A DNA stretch of 9,278 nt from Natrialbaceae archaeon Tc-Br11_E2g1 (GCA_001564255.1 LKNC01000090.1:1-9278); one strand, 5' to 3'. Counted from the stretch's first letter, positions 1 to 6,494 are shown. A program made the numbers and translations. Notes: generated by a model not told the origin, from the letters alone.

Positions 1-263
1 CGAGCCTCGTGGTGGTCGTGACCGACGGCCGGGCGAACGTCGCGGAGGGGAGTCCAACGGCGAAAACTCGGGAGGCGGCCCGCCGGCTCGCTCGAGCCGA
101 CTGTGAGACCGTCGTCGTCGACGCGAGCGACGACGGCGACCGGGCTGGCCTGATCGGCGTCCTCGAGACCGAAACCGGCGGCCGTCGGATCGCGCTTTCG
201 GCCCTGTCGGCCGAGCGGGTGGCCGAAACCGCAGCCCGGCTCGGGGACGGCGAGGGGAGCTGA
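1..263 (+). CDS. VWA-domain protein, C-terminal fragment (Mg/Co-chelatase D-subunit-like), 5' partial
   Basis: The reading frame is open at the left edge of the window (first whole codon at 3-5) and ends with TGA at 261-263, so only about the last 86 residues are visible. They open with a hydrophobic strand running into VVTDGRANVA, which matches the third MIDAS-type motif region of von Willebrand A domains, where the Asp helps bind the metal. Next come a helix rich in Ala and Arg, a second strand (ETVVVDAS), and a tail (IALSALSAERVAETAARLG) like the end of ChlD/BchD chelatase subunits, where the VWA domain closes the protein. In haloarchaea such proteins act with a large CobN-like subunit in metal insertion, often cobalt for cobalamin. 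The AAA+ part, if present, lies outside the window. The VWA assignment is fairly safe; the chelatase role is an inference from the C-terminal pattern, and no cobalamin gene is visible next door. Confidence 0.72.
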   Translation, partial: SLVVVVTDGRANVAEGSPTAKTREAARRLARADCETVVVDASDDGDRAGLIGVLETETGGRRIALSALSAERVAETAARLGDGEGS

Positions 264-287
264 GAGTCCCGAACCGGCTCCCACTGG

Positions 288-295
288 TTTTTATC
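288..295 (+). promoter_or_regulatory. TATA-like box for the FAD protein gene
   Basis: TTTTTATC is the only T/A-rich stretch between the preceding stop codon (263) and the ATG at 318. Its centre lies about 26 bases before the ATG, the distance expected if transcription starts at or next to the start codon. An 8-base palindrome, TGTCGACA, sits at 300-307 between the box and the ATG. No Shine-Dalgarno sequence is needed under this reading, although GGAG occurs at 311-314, too close to the ATG to be well placed. Confidence 0.6.
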
Positions 296-317
296 CTCGT
301 GTCGACAACGGGAGAAC

Positions 318-1100
318 ATGCGAGACGTACTCGTCGTCGGCGGCGGCGTCGCCGGACTCGCCGCCTCGATCTTCAGTGCCCGTGCGGACATGGACACGCT
401 CGTGATCGATGGGGGAGAACGGAGTTCCTCGGAGGGCCGGACGGGGTCCGGCGACAGTGGGGGATCGATCCTCGAGCGAAACGCCAGCCTCGAGAACTAC
501 CCCGGCTTCCCCCACGGGGTCGACGCTCGGCTGTATCTGCGGATGGCCCGCGAACAGGCGAAGACCGCGGGAGCCGAGTTCGAACACGGCCGGGTCACCG
601 GGGTCGGACGGATCGACCCCGACGACCTCGAGGCCGGCTTCCGTGTCGAGACCGAGCGTGGAGAGCCCTTCGGGACCCGGCGGCTGATCGCGGCCTCCTG
701 GCCCGACAGCGAGTACATCACGCCACTGGACGTGGGGCGCGAGCAGCGTGGTAGCAAGTACGTGATACACGTCGACAGGGTGGGTCGGACGGCCGTCGAC
801 GGGGTCTACGCGGCGGGCCGAGTCGCGGGTGAACCCCATCAGGCGATCGTCGCCGCCGGCCACGGCGCGAAAGTCGCGCTGGCGGCCATCCAGGACTCCG
901 GGGTCCCCTTCTACCACGACTGGGTCGCCCCCGAGGGCTACTTCACCGGTCGCGACCGGCAGATCCCGCCCGCATGCGAGGAGATCGACGACGAGGAGCG
1001 ACGGAAACGCGACGAACGGGCCAGGGAGACGGTCCTCGAGCGCTTTGCCGACCCACTCGAGGACGAACCGACGATGCACCCGAGCGTCGAGGAGGGATAG
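318..1100 (+). CDS. Single-domain FAD-dependent oxidoreductase, thioredoxin-reductase-like
   Basis: A 260-residue protein with a flavoprotein Rossmann start: VLVVGGGVAG (residues 4-13) is the GxGxxA-type dinucleotide motif. ENYPGFP (59-65) is a hallmark of the thioredoxin reductase / AhpF family. DGVYAAGRVAG (161-171) matches the second FAD-contact motif, and QAIVAAGHGAKVALAA (175-190) matches the helix that normally follows it. The central NADPH-binding domain and the redox CxxC of true thioredoxin reductases are absent; the only Cys is C220. The usual Asp of the second FAD motif (AAGD) is Arg168 here. The protein is shorter than the roughly 310-350 residues of TrxR and ends in a charged helical tail (about 220-260). 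It is probably a cytosolic FAD protein whose electron donor and acceptor cannot be told; it is unlikely to be a standard thioredoxin reductase. The ATG at 318 is chosen because of the TATA box at 288-295. Confidence 0.82.
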   Translation: MRDVLVVGGGVAGLAASIFSARADMDTLVIDGGERSSSEGRTGSGDSGGSILERNASLENYPGFPHGVDARLYLRMAREQAKTAGAEFEHGRVTGVGRIDPDDLEAGFRVETERGEPFGTRRLIAASWPDSEYITPLDVGREQRGSKYVIHVDRVGRTAVDGVYAAGRVAGEPHQAIVAAGHGAKVALAAIQDSGVPFYHDWVAPEGYFTGRDRQIPPACEEIDDEERRKRDERARETVLERFADPLEDEPTMHPSVEEG

Positions 1101-1104
1101 TCGC

Positions 1105-1110
1105 TATTTT
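1105..1110 (+). promoter_or_regulatory. TATA-like box for coaBC
   Basis: TATTTT stands in the 37-base gap between the FAD gene stop (1100) and the coaBC ATG (1138). Its centre is about 30 bases before the ATG, consistent with an own, leaderless transcript for coaBC rather than only readthrough from the gene upstream. Confidence 0.55.
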
Positions 1111-1137
1111 CATCCCCGGTCTCCAACGTCGACCCGA

Positions 1138-2334
1138 ATGCTCGAGGGAGTCAACGTGGCGCTCGGGGTGTCGGGGTCGATCGCGGCGGTGAAGACGGTC
1201 GAACTCGCCCACGAACTGCGCCGACACGGGGCGAACGTCCGGGCGGTGATGACAGACAGCGCACGCGGGATCGTCCATCCGTGGGCCGTCGAGTTCGCGA
1301 CCGACGCCGAGGTGATCACGGAGATCACGGGGAGGGTCGAACACGTCGACCTCTGTGGGTACGACGGCTGGGCGGACGTCCTCCTGATCGCGCCGGCGAC
1401 GGCGAACACGATCGGAAAGGTTGCGGGTGCCGTCGACGACACGACCGTGACGACGACCGCGACGACCGCCCTCGGCTCGGACACGCCCGTCGTGATCGCC
1501 CCGGCGATGCACGAACCGATGTACGACCACCCCGGCGTCCTCGAGTCGATAGAACGCGTCGAGTCCTGGGGCGTCGCCTTCGTCGATCCCCGCCTCGAGG
1601 AGGGGAAAGCCAAGATCGCCACCGAGGAGGCGATCGTCTGTGAACTCGCCCGCGCGGTCGGCGATCGTCCCCTCGAGGGCGAGCGGGTCGTCGTCACGAC
1701 CGGCGCGACCGGGGAACCGCTCGACCCCGTCCGCCTCCTTACCAACCGCTCGTCGGGGAAGACCGGACGGGCGGTCGCCCGGGCGTGTTACGTCCGCGGG
1801 GCGGCGGTGACCCTCGTCCACGGCTTCGTCGGTCCCCGACGTGTCTCCGGGGAGCCGTCGATCCCCACAGGGGAGATCCCCTACGCCGACGTCCGCGACG
1901 TCGAGAGCGCCGGGGAGATGCTCGAGGCGACGGCCGACGCCTGTGAGGACGCCGACGCGCTCGTCTCGGTCGCCGCGATAAGCGACTACACCGTCGACGA
2001 GCGCGAGCGGAAAGTTCGCTCCGGGGAGGACCTCACGCTCGACCTCGAGGCGACGCCGAAACTCATCGATCGGATCAGGGAGGCCAACCCCGAGATGCCG
2101 ATCGTCGGCTTCAAGACCGAGACCTCCGGCGACGACGGGGCGATGATCGAGGCCGCCCGGGACATCTTAGAACGGACGGATCTCGCCTTCGTCGTCGCAA
2201 ACGACGCGAGCGTGATGGGCGAAGAACGGACGCGAGCGTTGCTCGTCCACGCCGAAGACGCCGCCATGTTCGCCGGATCGAAAGACGGGCTGGCCGGGGA
2301 GGTCGCCGACTCGCTTTCGGTCGTCCTCGAGTAA
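1138..2334 (+). CDS. coaBC: Bifunctional phosphopantothenoylcysteine decarboxylase / phosphopantothenate-cysteine ligase (Dfp)
   Basis: A 398-residue CoaBC joining two steps of coenzyme A synthesis. CoaB ligates cysteine to 4'-phosphopantothenate and CoaC then decarboxylates the product to 4'-phosphopantetheine. The N-terminal CoaC flavoprotein half (about 1-175) shows the start GVSGSIAAVKTVEL, the probable catalytic His69 in VEHVDL, the FMN-site strand LLIAPATANTIGK (82-94) and PAMHEPM (122-128), the archaeal version of PAMNxxM. The CoaB half (about 180-398) has TTGATGEPLDPVR (187-199), NRSSGKTG (203-210), SVAAISDYTV (277-286) followed by Lys292, and VGFKTE (323-328). Total length is typical for Dfp. 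The frame is open upstream to 829, but that stretch overlaps the FAD gene and has no family similarity; ATG 1138, about 30 bases after a TATA box, gives the usual N terminus. The CoaC tail loop EGKAKIA (155-161) replaces the bacterial Cys-containing flap, as I would expect for archaeal forms. Confidence 0.96.
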   Translation: MLEGVNVALGVSGSIAAVKTVELAHELRRHGANVRAVMTDSARGIVHPWAVEFATDAEVITEITGRVEHVDLCGYDGWADVLLIAPATANTIGKVAGAVDDTTVTTTATTALGSDTPVVIAPAMHEPMYDHPGVLESIERVESWGVAFVDPRLEEGKAKIATEEAIVCELARAVGDRPLEGERVVVTTGATGEPLDPVRLLTNRSSGKTGRAVARACYVRGAAVTLVHGFVGPRRVSGEPSIPTGEIPYADVRDVESAGEMLEATADACEDADALVSVAAISDYTVDERERKVRSGEDLTLDLEATPKLIDRIREANPEMPIVGFKTETSGDDGAMIEAARDILERTDLAFVVANDASVMGEERTRALLVHAEDAAMFAGSKDGLAGEVADSLSVVLE

Positions 2335-2480
2335 CCCCTCGGGGCGGACCGTCCTGACGGACACGTCGCCGTCGGCGGGGCACTCCGAAGTCGTCGTGGC
2401 CCCGTCCGGTAGCGACCGACGGGCCCCGTCGGCTCTCCGGAATCACCGTCGTTTTTCGACTCGAGCGTGACTGGGTGTAC
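2335..2480 (+). other. Intergenic region with a GC-rich hairpin (2398-2425)
   Basis: A 146-base gap between coaBC and the membrane protein gene. A short inverted repeat, CCGTC-CT-GACGG, lies at 2349-2360 just after the coaBC stop. A stronger one is centred at 2401-2423: CCCGT pairs with ACGGG and CGGT with ACCG around the loop AGCG (2411-2414), with one bulged C at 2406; two more G-C pairs can add outside another bulge. No T-run follows directly, so a standard terminator cannot be claimed. It may still be a 3' end structure of the coaBC transcript. Confidence 0.4.
2452..2459 (+). promoter_or_regulatory. TATA-like box for the membrane protein gene
   Basis: The T-run TTTTT (2452-2456) is flanked by GTCG (2448-2451) and CGAC (2457-2460), which form a small inverted repeat around it. 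The centre of the box is about 26 bases before ATG 2481, which favours that ATG over the in-frame GTG at 2475. Confidence 0.5.
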
Positions 2481-3278
2481 ATGGACGGGACTGTCGATCG
2501 GAAGAACACCGTCGAAACGTTGCTCGAGGCCGTCGAGTGGCTCACGCGAAATCCACCCTTGATCCTCGCGTTCTTGATCGTGGGGCTCATCGAGGGGCTG
2601 GGTGAGGCGTCCCCGATCTTTTCGCTGCTGGGGGTTGTCCTGGTCGTCTTCGTCGACGGGATCGCCCACCGCGTTGCCTACGCCGAAGCCGGCGGCGAGG
2701 GGACGACGATCGGGTCGGAGGCCGGACCCGTCCTCGAGCGACTCCTCTCCCTTCTGGGCGCGTTCGTCGTGTACGTCATCGCCGTGGTAATCGGGACCGT
2801 CCTCCTCATCGTCCCCGGGATCTACCTCGGCTTGCGACTCGCACTCGCCTTTCCCGCGATCGTCATCGACGACCAGCGGGCCTTCGAGGGGCTCTCGACG
2901 AGCTGGGCGGTTGCACAGGGGAACCTGTTGAAACTCCTCGGAATCTCCGTTCTCGCGGTCGTCGTTGCCCTCTCGACGCTCATCGTCGGCTTGGTCTTCT
3001 CGGCCGCTCTCGATTCGGTCGTCTTCATGGCGATCATCAGCGCGGTCGTGACGGCGGTCCTCTCGCCGATCGTCGAGATGTCCTACGCCCGTGTCTACCT
3101 CGAGAACCGGGACGACGGTGCCCAACCGGCCGGGACCGACCGGAGACCGGCGGACCGACGGGACCGCGACACTGATCACAGTCGTGACGATACGTGGGGC
3201 AACGACTCCTGGGACGACGACTCCGACTGGGACGACGAGTCAAATCGAGACGACGACCGCGGTCGGTCGAACTGGTAG
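2481..3278 (+). CDS. Multi-pass membrane protein, GPDPase-membrane-domain-like, with acidic Trp/Asp tail
   Basis: A 265-residue protein with about five or six hydrophobic segments (roughly 26-40, 44-62, 88-110, 112-130, 150-175, 178-200). The block IVPGIYLGLRLALAFPAIVIDD (about 110-131) followed by EGLSTSWAVAQGNLLKLLG (136-154) is the pattern of the membrane domain found in glycerophosphodiester phosphodiesterase-type and related DUF families, where a PGIY loop is followed by a helix with a Ser-Trp pair and a Gly-Asn-x-x-x-L segment. No enzymatic domain is attached, so the function is unknown. After the last membrane segment, residues 210-265 are a hydrophilic low-complexity tail: first Arg/Asp-rich, then repeated Trp-Asp units (WGNDSWDDDSDWDDES), ending in Trp. 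The start ATG 2481 is set by the TATA box; GTG 2475 would add two residues. The stop codon touches the stop codon of the opposing glycerate kinase gene. Confidence 0.78.
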   Translation: MDGTVDRKNTVETLLEAVEWLTRNPPLILAFLIVGLIEGLGEASPIFSLLGVVLVVFVDGIAHRVAYAEAGGEGTTIGSEAGPVLERLLSLLGAFVVYVIAVVIGTVLLIVPGIYLGLRLALAFPAIVIDDQRAFEGLSTSWAVAQGNLLKLLGISVLAVVVALSTLIVGLVFSAALDSVVFMAIISAVVTAVLSPIVEMSYARVYLENRDDGAQPAGTDRRPADRRDRDTDHSRDDTWGNDSWDDDSDWDDESNRDDDRGRSNW

Positions 3279-4607
3279 TCACCCCTCGAGGACGATAACC
3301 CGGAGGTCGTTCACGTTCGTCCCCGTATACCCCGTCTCGAGGATCACACCTTCGTTCCCGAGTGCGCCGTAGACGTCGTTGTCCGCGAGTGCCCGCCCCG
3401 CTCGTTCCGCGTCCTCGAGGTCGCCGTCGACGATCGCGCCACAGGCGTCGGTCGGGCCGTCGATGCCGTCGGTGTCGACGCTGGCGAGGACGGCGTCCGT
3501 GCCCCCTTCGGCGAACTCGAGGGCCGCCGCCAGCGCGAGTTCCTGGTTGGGTCCGCCGGCGCCCTCGCCCCGAACCGTGACGGTGACCTCCCCGCCCGAG
3601 AGGACGACCGCGGGCGGCGAAACGGGGTCGCCGGCCTCGAGGATCTCCTCGGCGATGGCGGCGTGAAAGCGGCCGGCTTCCCGGGCCTCTCCACGAACCC
3701 GACTCGAGAGCACCGCGGTCTCGTAGCCCCGGCCGCGGGCGACCTCGCGGGCGGCCTCGATCGCCGTCCGGCCGTTCGCGAGGAGGTGCCAGTCGGTCCG
3801 GTCGACGGCCGGATCCCCCCGTCCCGGCGTCTCCTCGAGAGCACCCACAGCGCCGGCCTCGAGGCGCTCGAGGACGCCGTCTGGCACCTGTTCGCGTAGG
3901 TCATAGGCCTCGAGGACGCCGATGGCGTCGGCGAACGTACTCGGGTCGGCCACCGTGGGGCCGCTGCCGATCACCGAGGGGTCGTCGCCGACGACGTCGC
4001 TGATCGCGAGGGTGGCGACGGTCGCGGGGGAAGCCACGCGGGCGAATCCGCCGCCTTTGATCGCAGAGCAGTGCTTTCGGACGGCGTTCACCTCGTCGAT
4101 CGAGGCCCCCGACTCGAGGAGGGTCTCGGTGGTCACCTGCAGGTCCGCGAGCGTGAGCCCGTCTGCGGGGGCCGCCCATAGCGCGCTCGCGCCGCCGGTG
4201 ACGACCGCGAGGAGCAGGGTCGTTTCGTCGGCGTCCCGGGCACACTCGAGCACCCGCTCCGTTCCCGCGACGTTTCGCTCACTCGGGGTCGGATGGTCGC
4301 CCTCGAGGACGTCGACCCGATCACAGGTGACACCGTCGGTCGTCACGACGACGCCGTCGTCGACCTCGAGGACGTCCTCGAGTGCCCTCGCGACCCCGCC
4401 CGCGGCCTTCCCGCCGCCGAGGACGACCAGGCGGTCGTACGCCGAGCGGTCGTACTCTGTCCCGTCGATCCCTACCGTGTCACCCTCGACGCTGACCGCC
4501 CGCTCGAGGACTGTCTCGGGGAGCGCGGCCTCGATGCCGGCCTCGAGCGCCTCGAGGGCGGTTTCGTGAGCGTCGGTTCTCGCGTGTGTGACCCGATCAG
4601 CGAACAT
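3279..4607 (-). CDS. gck: Glycerate 2-kinase (MOFRL / DUF4147 family)
   Basis: A 442-residue protein that phosphorylates D-glycerate with ATP; archaeal members of this family make 2-phosphoglycerate, which enters lower glycolysis. Visible family motifs in order: LGGGKAAG (63-70, with the conserved Lys67), GDHPTP (103-108), TGGASAL (137-143), EVNAVRKHCSAIKGGG (172-187), SDVVGD (203-208), SGPT (215-218), LSGGE (336-340), GGPNQE (351-356), DTDGIDGPTDACGA (378-391) and the closing TGTNVNDL (428-435), the MOFRL signature. Length and motif order are complete, so the gene appears intact. The start ATG (4605-4607) lies about 28 bases downstream of a TATA-like sequence on the minus strand. Pathway use here (serine, hydroxypyruvate or glycerol-derived glycerate) cannot be told; no partner dehydrogenase is clearly identified, although an SDR gene lies directly upstream on the same strand. 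Confidence 0.94.
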   Translation of the reverse strand: MFADRVTHARTDAHETALEALEAGIEAALPETVLERAVSVEGDTVGIDGTEYDRSAYDRLVVLGGGKAAGGVARALEDVLEVDDGVVVTTDGVTCDRVDVLEGDHPTPSERNVAGTERVLECARDADETTLLLAVVTGGASALWAAPADGLTLADLQVTTETLLESGASIDEVNAVRKHCSAIKGGGFARVASPATVATLAISDVVGDDPSVIGSGPTVADPSTFADAIGVLEAYDLREQVPDGVLERLEAGAVGALEETPGRGDPAVDRTDWHLLANGRTAIEAAREVARGRGYETAVLSSRVRGEAREAGRFHAAIAEEILEAGDPVSPPAVVLSGGEVTVTVRGEGAGGPNQELALAAALEFAEGGTDAVLASVDTDGIDGPTDACGAIVDGDLEDAERAGRALADNDVYGALGNEGVILETGYTGTNVNDLRVIVLEG

Positions 4608-4630
4608 AGCTCCAGGGAGGATTCCGACCC

Positions 4631-4639
4631 ACTACTAGA
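4631..4639 (-). promoter_or_regulatory. Possible TATA-like box for glycerate kinase
   Basis: Read on the minus strand the sequence is TCTAGTAGT, centred about 28 bases before the ATG at 4607. It is the most A/T-rich stretch at the right distance, but it is a weaker match than the other boxes in this window. The kinase might instead be read through from the SDR gene, 123 bases upstream. Confidence 0.4.
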
Positions 4640-4707
4640 TGGAGGAATCGGCCACGATTTCTCCGAGTGGCGCACCTGTGTGCCCCGGACGCGGCAGAAC
4701 TTCTCCG

Positions 4708-4732
4708 AACTGGCGAGCGAAGCGAGCCAGTT
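4708..4732. terminator. Hairpin overlapping the SDR gene stop codon
   Basis: AACTGGC (4708-4714) and GCCAGTT (4726-4732) form a perfect 7-base-pair stem. The right arm includes two bases of the SDR stop codon (minus-strand TAA at 4731-4733). Inside, on the + strand, GA faces GA and then GC pairs with GC around the loop GAA, so the whole element is nearly symmetric; on the minus-strand RNA the mismatch is UC/UC. There is no T-tract after it on the minus strand, so it may be a processing or mRNA 3' stability structure rather than a terminator. Confidence 0.45.
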
Positions 4733-5678
4733 ATACGAATTTCCGCAGCAGGCCGTAGAGGGCGTCCCGAATCCGGTCGGGAAGGAACCGGGCGTAGGAG
4801 CCGTATTCTGCGACCGGACCGACGGGATAGCGTGCCGGCGGTTCCGAGCAGGTCGCCGCCTCGACGATGGCTCGGGCGACGTCCTCGGGTTCGCTCGCCA
4901 GCGGCCCGCTGCCACCGATCAACTGAGCGTCGTCGTAGATCCCGTAGAGCGAGTCGTACTCCGGCGTCCGTTTCTCCGGGAGTTCCTGCTCGGCCCGGTC
5001 GGCGAACCCCGTCCCGACCGGGCCGGGTTCGACCAGGACGACCTCGAGGCCGAACTCCTCGAGTTCCGCCCGGAGGGAGTCGCTCATCGCCTCGAGGGCG
5101 AACTTCGAGCCCGAGTACGGGCCGGTGCCGGCGAAGGCGACCCGGCCGAAGATACTCGAGACGTTGACGATCCGCCCGTCGCCCTGGGCGCGCATGTGCG
5201 GGACGGCCGCGCGGGTCAGCCGGTGGGGGCCGTAGACGTTCACGTCGAACTGTCGGTGCAGGTCGCGGGTCGGGACGTCCTCGAGTGGGCCCAGCTTGGC
5301 GTAGCCGGCGTTGTTCACGAGACAGTCGATCGCCCCGCCCACCTCGACGGTTTCCTCGACGACGCTCGCCACCCCGTCGGGGTCGGTGACGTCCAAGGCC
5401 ATCGTCTCACAGCCGGCCTCGGCGAGGTCGTCGAGGCGCTCGCCGGCCGGTGCGGTCGCGACCACCAGCCAGTCTTTCTCGAGGAACGCCCGTGCCGTTT
5501 CCCGACCGATCCCCGACGAACAGCCGGTGATCAGGGCGACTTTCTTTCGCGTGTACCGGTCCTCCTCGGTCCGTGCCGTCGTCTCTGTCTCCCGTCGGTC
5601 CCGACTCGAGGCCGCTTTCTCGCCGTCGACGTCTCCGTCCCCGGCGTCGGCCTCGTCGGCGTCCGCTGCGGTTGCCAT
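4731..5678 (-). CDS. Short-chain dehydrogenase/reductase (SDR) with acidic N-terminal extension
   Basis: A 315-residue classical SDR, an NAD(P)-dependent oxidoreductase of unknown substrate. Numbered from ATG 5678: the cofactor motif TGCSSGIG is at 51-58, the adenine-pocket Asp at 96 (ALDVTD), NNAG at 122-125, the catalytic Ser175 in NVSSIFG, and Tyr188/Lys192 in YSGSK; the PGP...T motif follows at 218-223. All catalytic residues are present. Residues 1-45 precede the Rossmann fold, are rich in Asp, Glu, Ala and Arg, and look disordered; most SDRs start within a few residues of the fold. An ATG at 5723 is also in frame, but it lies upstream of the likely TATA box at 5701-5710, so 5678 is preferred. 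A still later start cannot be excluded. The C terminus (AEYGSYARFLPDRIRDALYGLLRKFV region, about 290-315) is amphipathic and resembles the membrane-associating end of retinol-dehydrogenase-like SDRs. Confidence 0.88.
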   Translation of the reverse strand: MATAADADEADAGDGDVDGEKAASSRDRRETETTARTEEDRYTRKKVALITGCSSGIGRETARAFLEKDWLVVATAPAGERLDDLAEAGCETMALDVTDPDGVASVVEETVEVGGAIDCLVNNAGYAKLGPLEDVPTRDLHRQFDVNVYGPHRLTRAAVPHMRAQGDGRIVNVSSIFGRVAFAGTGPYSGSKFALEAMSDSLRAELEEFGLEVVLVEPGPVGTGFADRAEQELPEKRTPEYDSLYGIYDDAQLIGGSGPLASEPEDVARAIVEAATCSEPPARYPVGPVAEYGSYARFLPDRIRDALYGLLRKFV

Positions 5679-5700
5679 GGGCGAGTCGTTCGTCCCACGG

Positions 5701-5710
5701 TGTCTAAGTA
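5701..5710 (-). promoter_or_regulatory. TATA-like box for the SDR gene
   Basis: On the minus strand this reads TACTTAGACA, centred about 28 bases before ATG 5678. It supports a leaderless start at that codon and argues against the in-frame ATG at 5723, which would precede the promoter. The 132-base gap 5679-5810 thus holds two divergent promoters. Confidence 0.55.
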
Positions 5711-5779
5711 CCGACGGTTTCACTCGGGACGACTGTCACGCCCACGTTGGGGGTCGACCTCGCCTTGCCGCCTGTCACG

Positions 5780-5806
5780 GTCTTAAGACGCGGGCGACCG
5801 TGTCTT
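5780..5806 (+). promoter_or_regulatory. TATA box and overlapping inverted repeats upstream of the MBL-like gene
   Basis: GTCTTAAGAC (5780-5789) is a perfect 10-base palindrome whose centre, TTAA (5783-5786), is the likely TATA element, about 26 bases before ATG 5811. A second inverted repeat overlaps it: AAGACGCGG (5785-5793) and CCGTGTCTT (5798-5806) match at 8 of 9 positions, the ninth being a G-T pair, around GCGA. The GTCTT/AAGAC half-site therefore occurs three times across the promoter and start region. As DNA this looks like an operator; if transcribed it would be a hairpin with a GNRA-type loop ending four bases before the start codon. Confidence 0.55.
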
Positions 5807-5810
5807 GGGT

Positions 5811-6494
5811 ATGACCATGCGAATCGACGAGCGGGCGACGGACTTCTCGGAGATCGACCGCTTCGACGGCGGCGTCGGCTGGATCGCCCACCCCGACGAA
5901 CGGATGCAGCGGGCGAGTCACGCCCTCGCGGTCGACGGTGAGGTGTGGGTGCTCGATCCCGTCGACGCCGAGGGACTCGACGACTTACTCGCGGAGTTCG
6001 GCGAGGTCGCTGGCGTCGTCGTGATGCTCGATCGCCACAAACGCGACGCGGCCGCCGTGGCCAACCGCCACGACGTCCCGGTTTACCTCCCTGGCTTCTT
6101 CGAGGGGGTCTCCGAGGAGATCGACGCGCCGACCGTCCGTTTCGGCCCGAAACTCGCCGACACCGGCCTCGAGGCGGCCGTCGTCAAGGACAGCCGGTTC
6201 TGGCAGGAAGTCGCCCTCTACGATCCCGACCGCCGGACTCTCGTCGTCCCCGAGTCGGTCGGTGCCGCCGAGTACTTCCTCGCGGGCCGGGAACGCCTCG
6301 GCGTCCACCCGATGCTCCGGCCGGTCCCCCCGACCGCCCAACTGGGTGGGTTCACCCCCGACCGCGTGCTCGTCGGCCACGGCGAAGGCGTCGTGACCGA
6401 CGCCTCACGGGCCCTCCAGGACGCCCTCTCGGGTGCCCGACGACGGACGCCACAGCTTTACGCGGGGAACCTGCGTCTGTTCTTGCCGTTCTGA
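5811..6494 (+). CDS. Uncharacterised protein resembling a metallo-beta-lactamase fold with degenerate metal site
   Basis: A 227-residue acidic soluble protein. The layout recalls metallo-beta-lactamase (MBL) fold proteins: an early strand-turn ALAVDGEVWVLDPVDAEGLDDLL (about 38-60), then VAGVVVMLDRHKRDAAAVANRHDVPVYLP (67-94), where active enzymes have a strand, HxHxDH, a helix and a VPVYAH-like strand, and finally PDRVLVGHGEGV (183-194), like the late GHG motif. The HxHxDH position reads DRHKRD (74-79), so at most one ligand His (His76) remains and hydrolase activity as known for the family is doubtful. Leu148-like turn PESVGAAEYFLAG (147-159) matches the TGDAL-type region, also lacking a clear metal Asp. 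ATG 5811 is chosen from the TATA spacing; ATG 5817 and TTG 5805 are in frame. MBL relationship is inferred from pattern only; function unknown. Confidence 0.7.
   Translation: MTMRIDERATDFSEIDRFDGGVGWIAHPDERMQRASHALAVDGEVWVLDPVDAEGLDDLLAEFGEVAGVVVMLDRHKRDAAAVANRHDVPVYLPGFFEGVSEEIDAPTVRFGPKLADTGLEAAVVKDSRFWQEVALYDPDRRTLVVPESVGAAEYFLAGRERLGVHPMLRPVPPTAQLGGFTPDRVLVGHGEGVVTDASRALQDALSGARRRTPQLYAGNLRLFLPF

Noticed and set aside
291..1079. Minus-strand frame opposite the FAD protein gene.
   Set aside because: No family similarity; the + strand frame has clear flavoprotein motifs and a promoter.
318..1100. Calling the FAD protein a thioredoxin reductase.
   Set aside because: There is no CxxC and no NADPH domain, so only a family resemblance is supported.
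829..1137. N-terminal extension of CoaBC in the same open frame.
   Set aside because: It overlaps the FAD gene out of frame, has Arg/Ser/Pro-rich shadow composition, and the CoaC domain begins naturally at ATG 1138.
1986..3179. A 397-codon minus-strand frame opposite coaBC and the membrane protein gene.
   Set aside because: Low-complexity Arg/Asp/Glu composition, no motifs, and both opposite genes are convincing.
4293..5786. A 497-codon open frame on the + strand opposite the glycerate kinase and SDR genes.
   Set aside because: Both minus-strand genes have full family motifs. The long frame is a by-product of high GC and has no recognisable domain.
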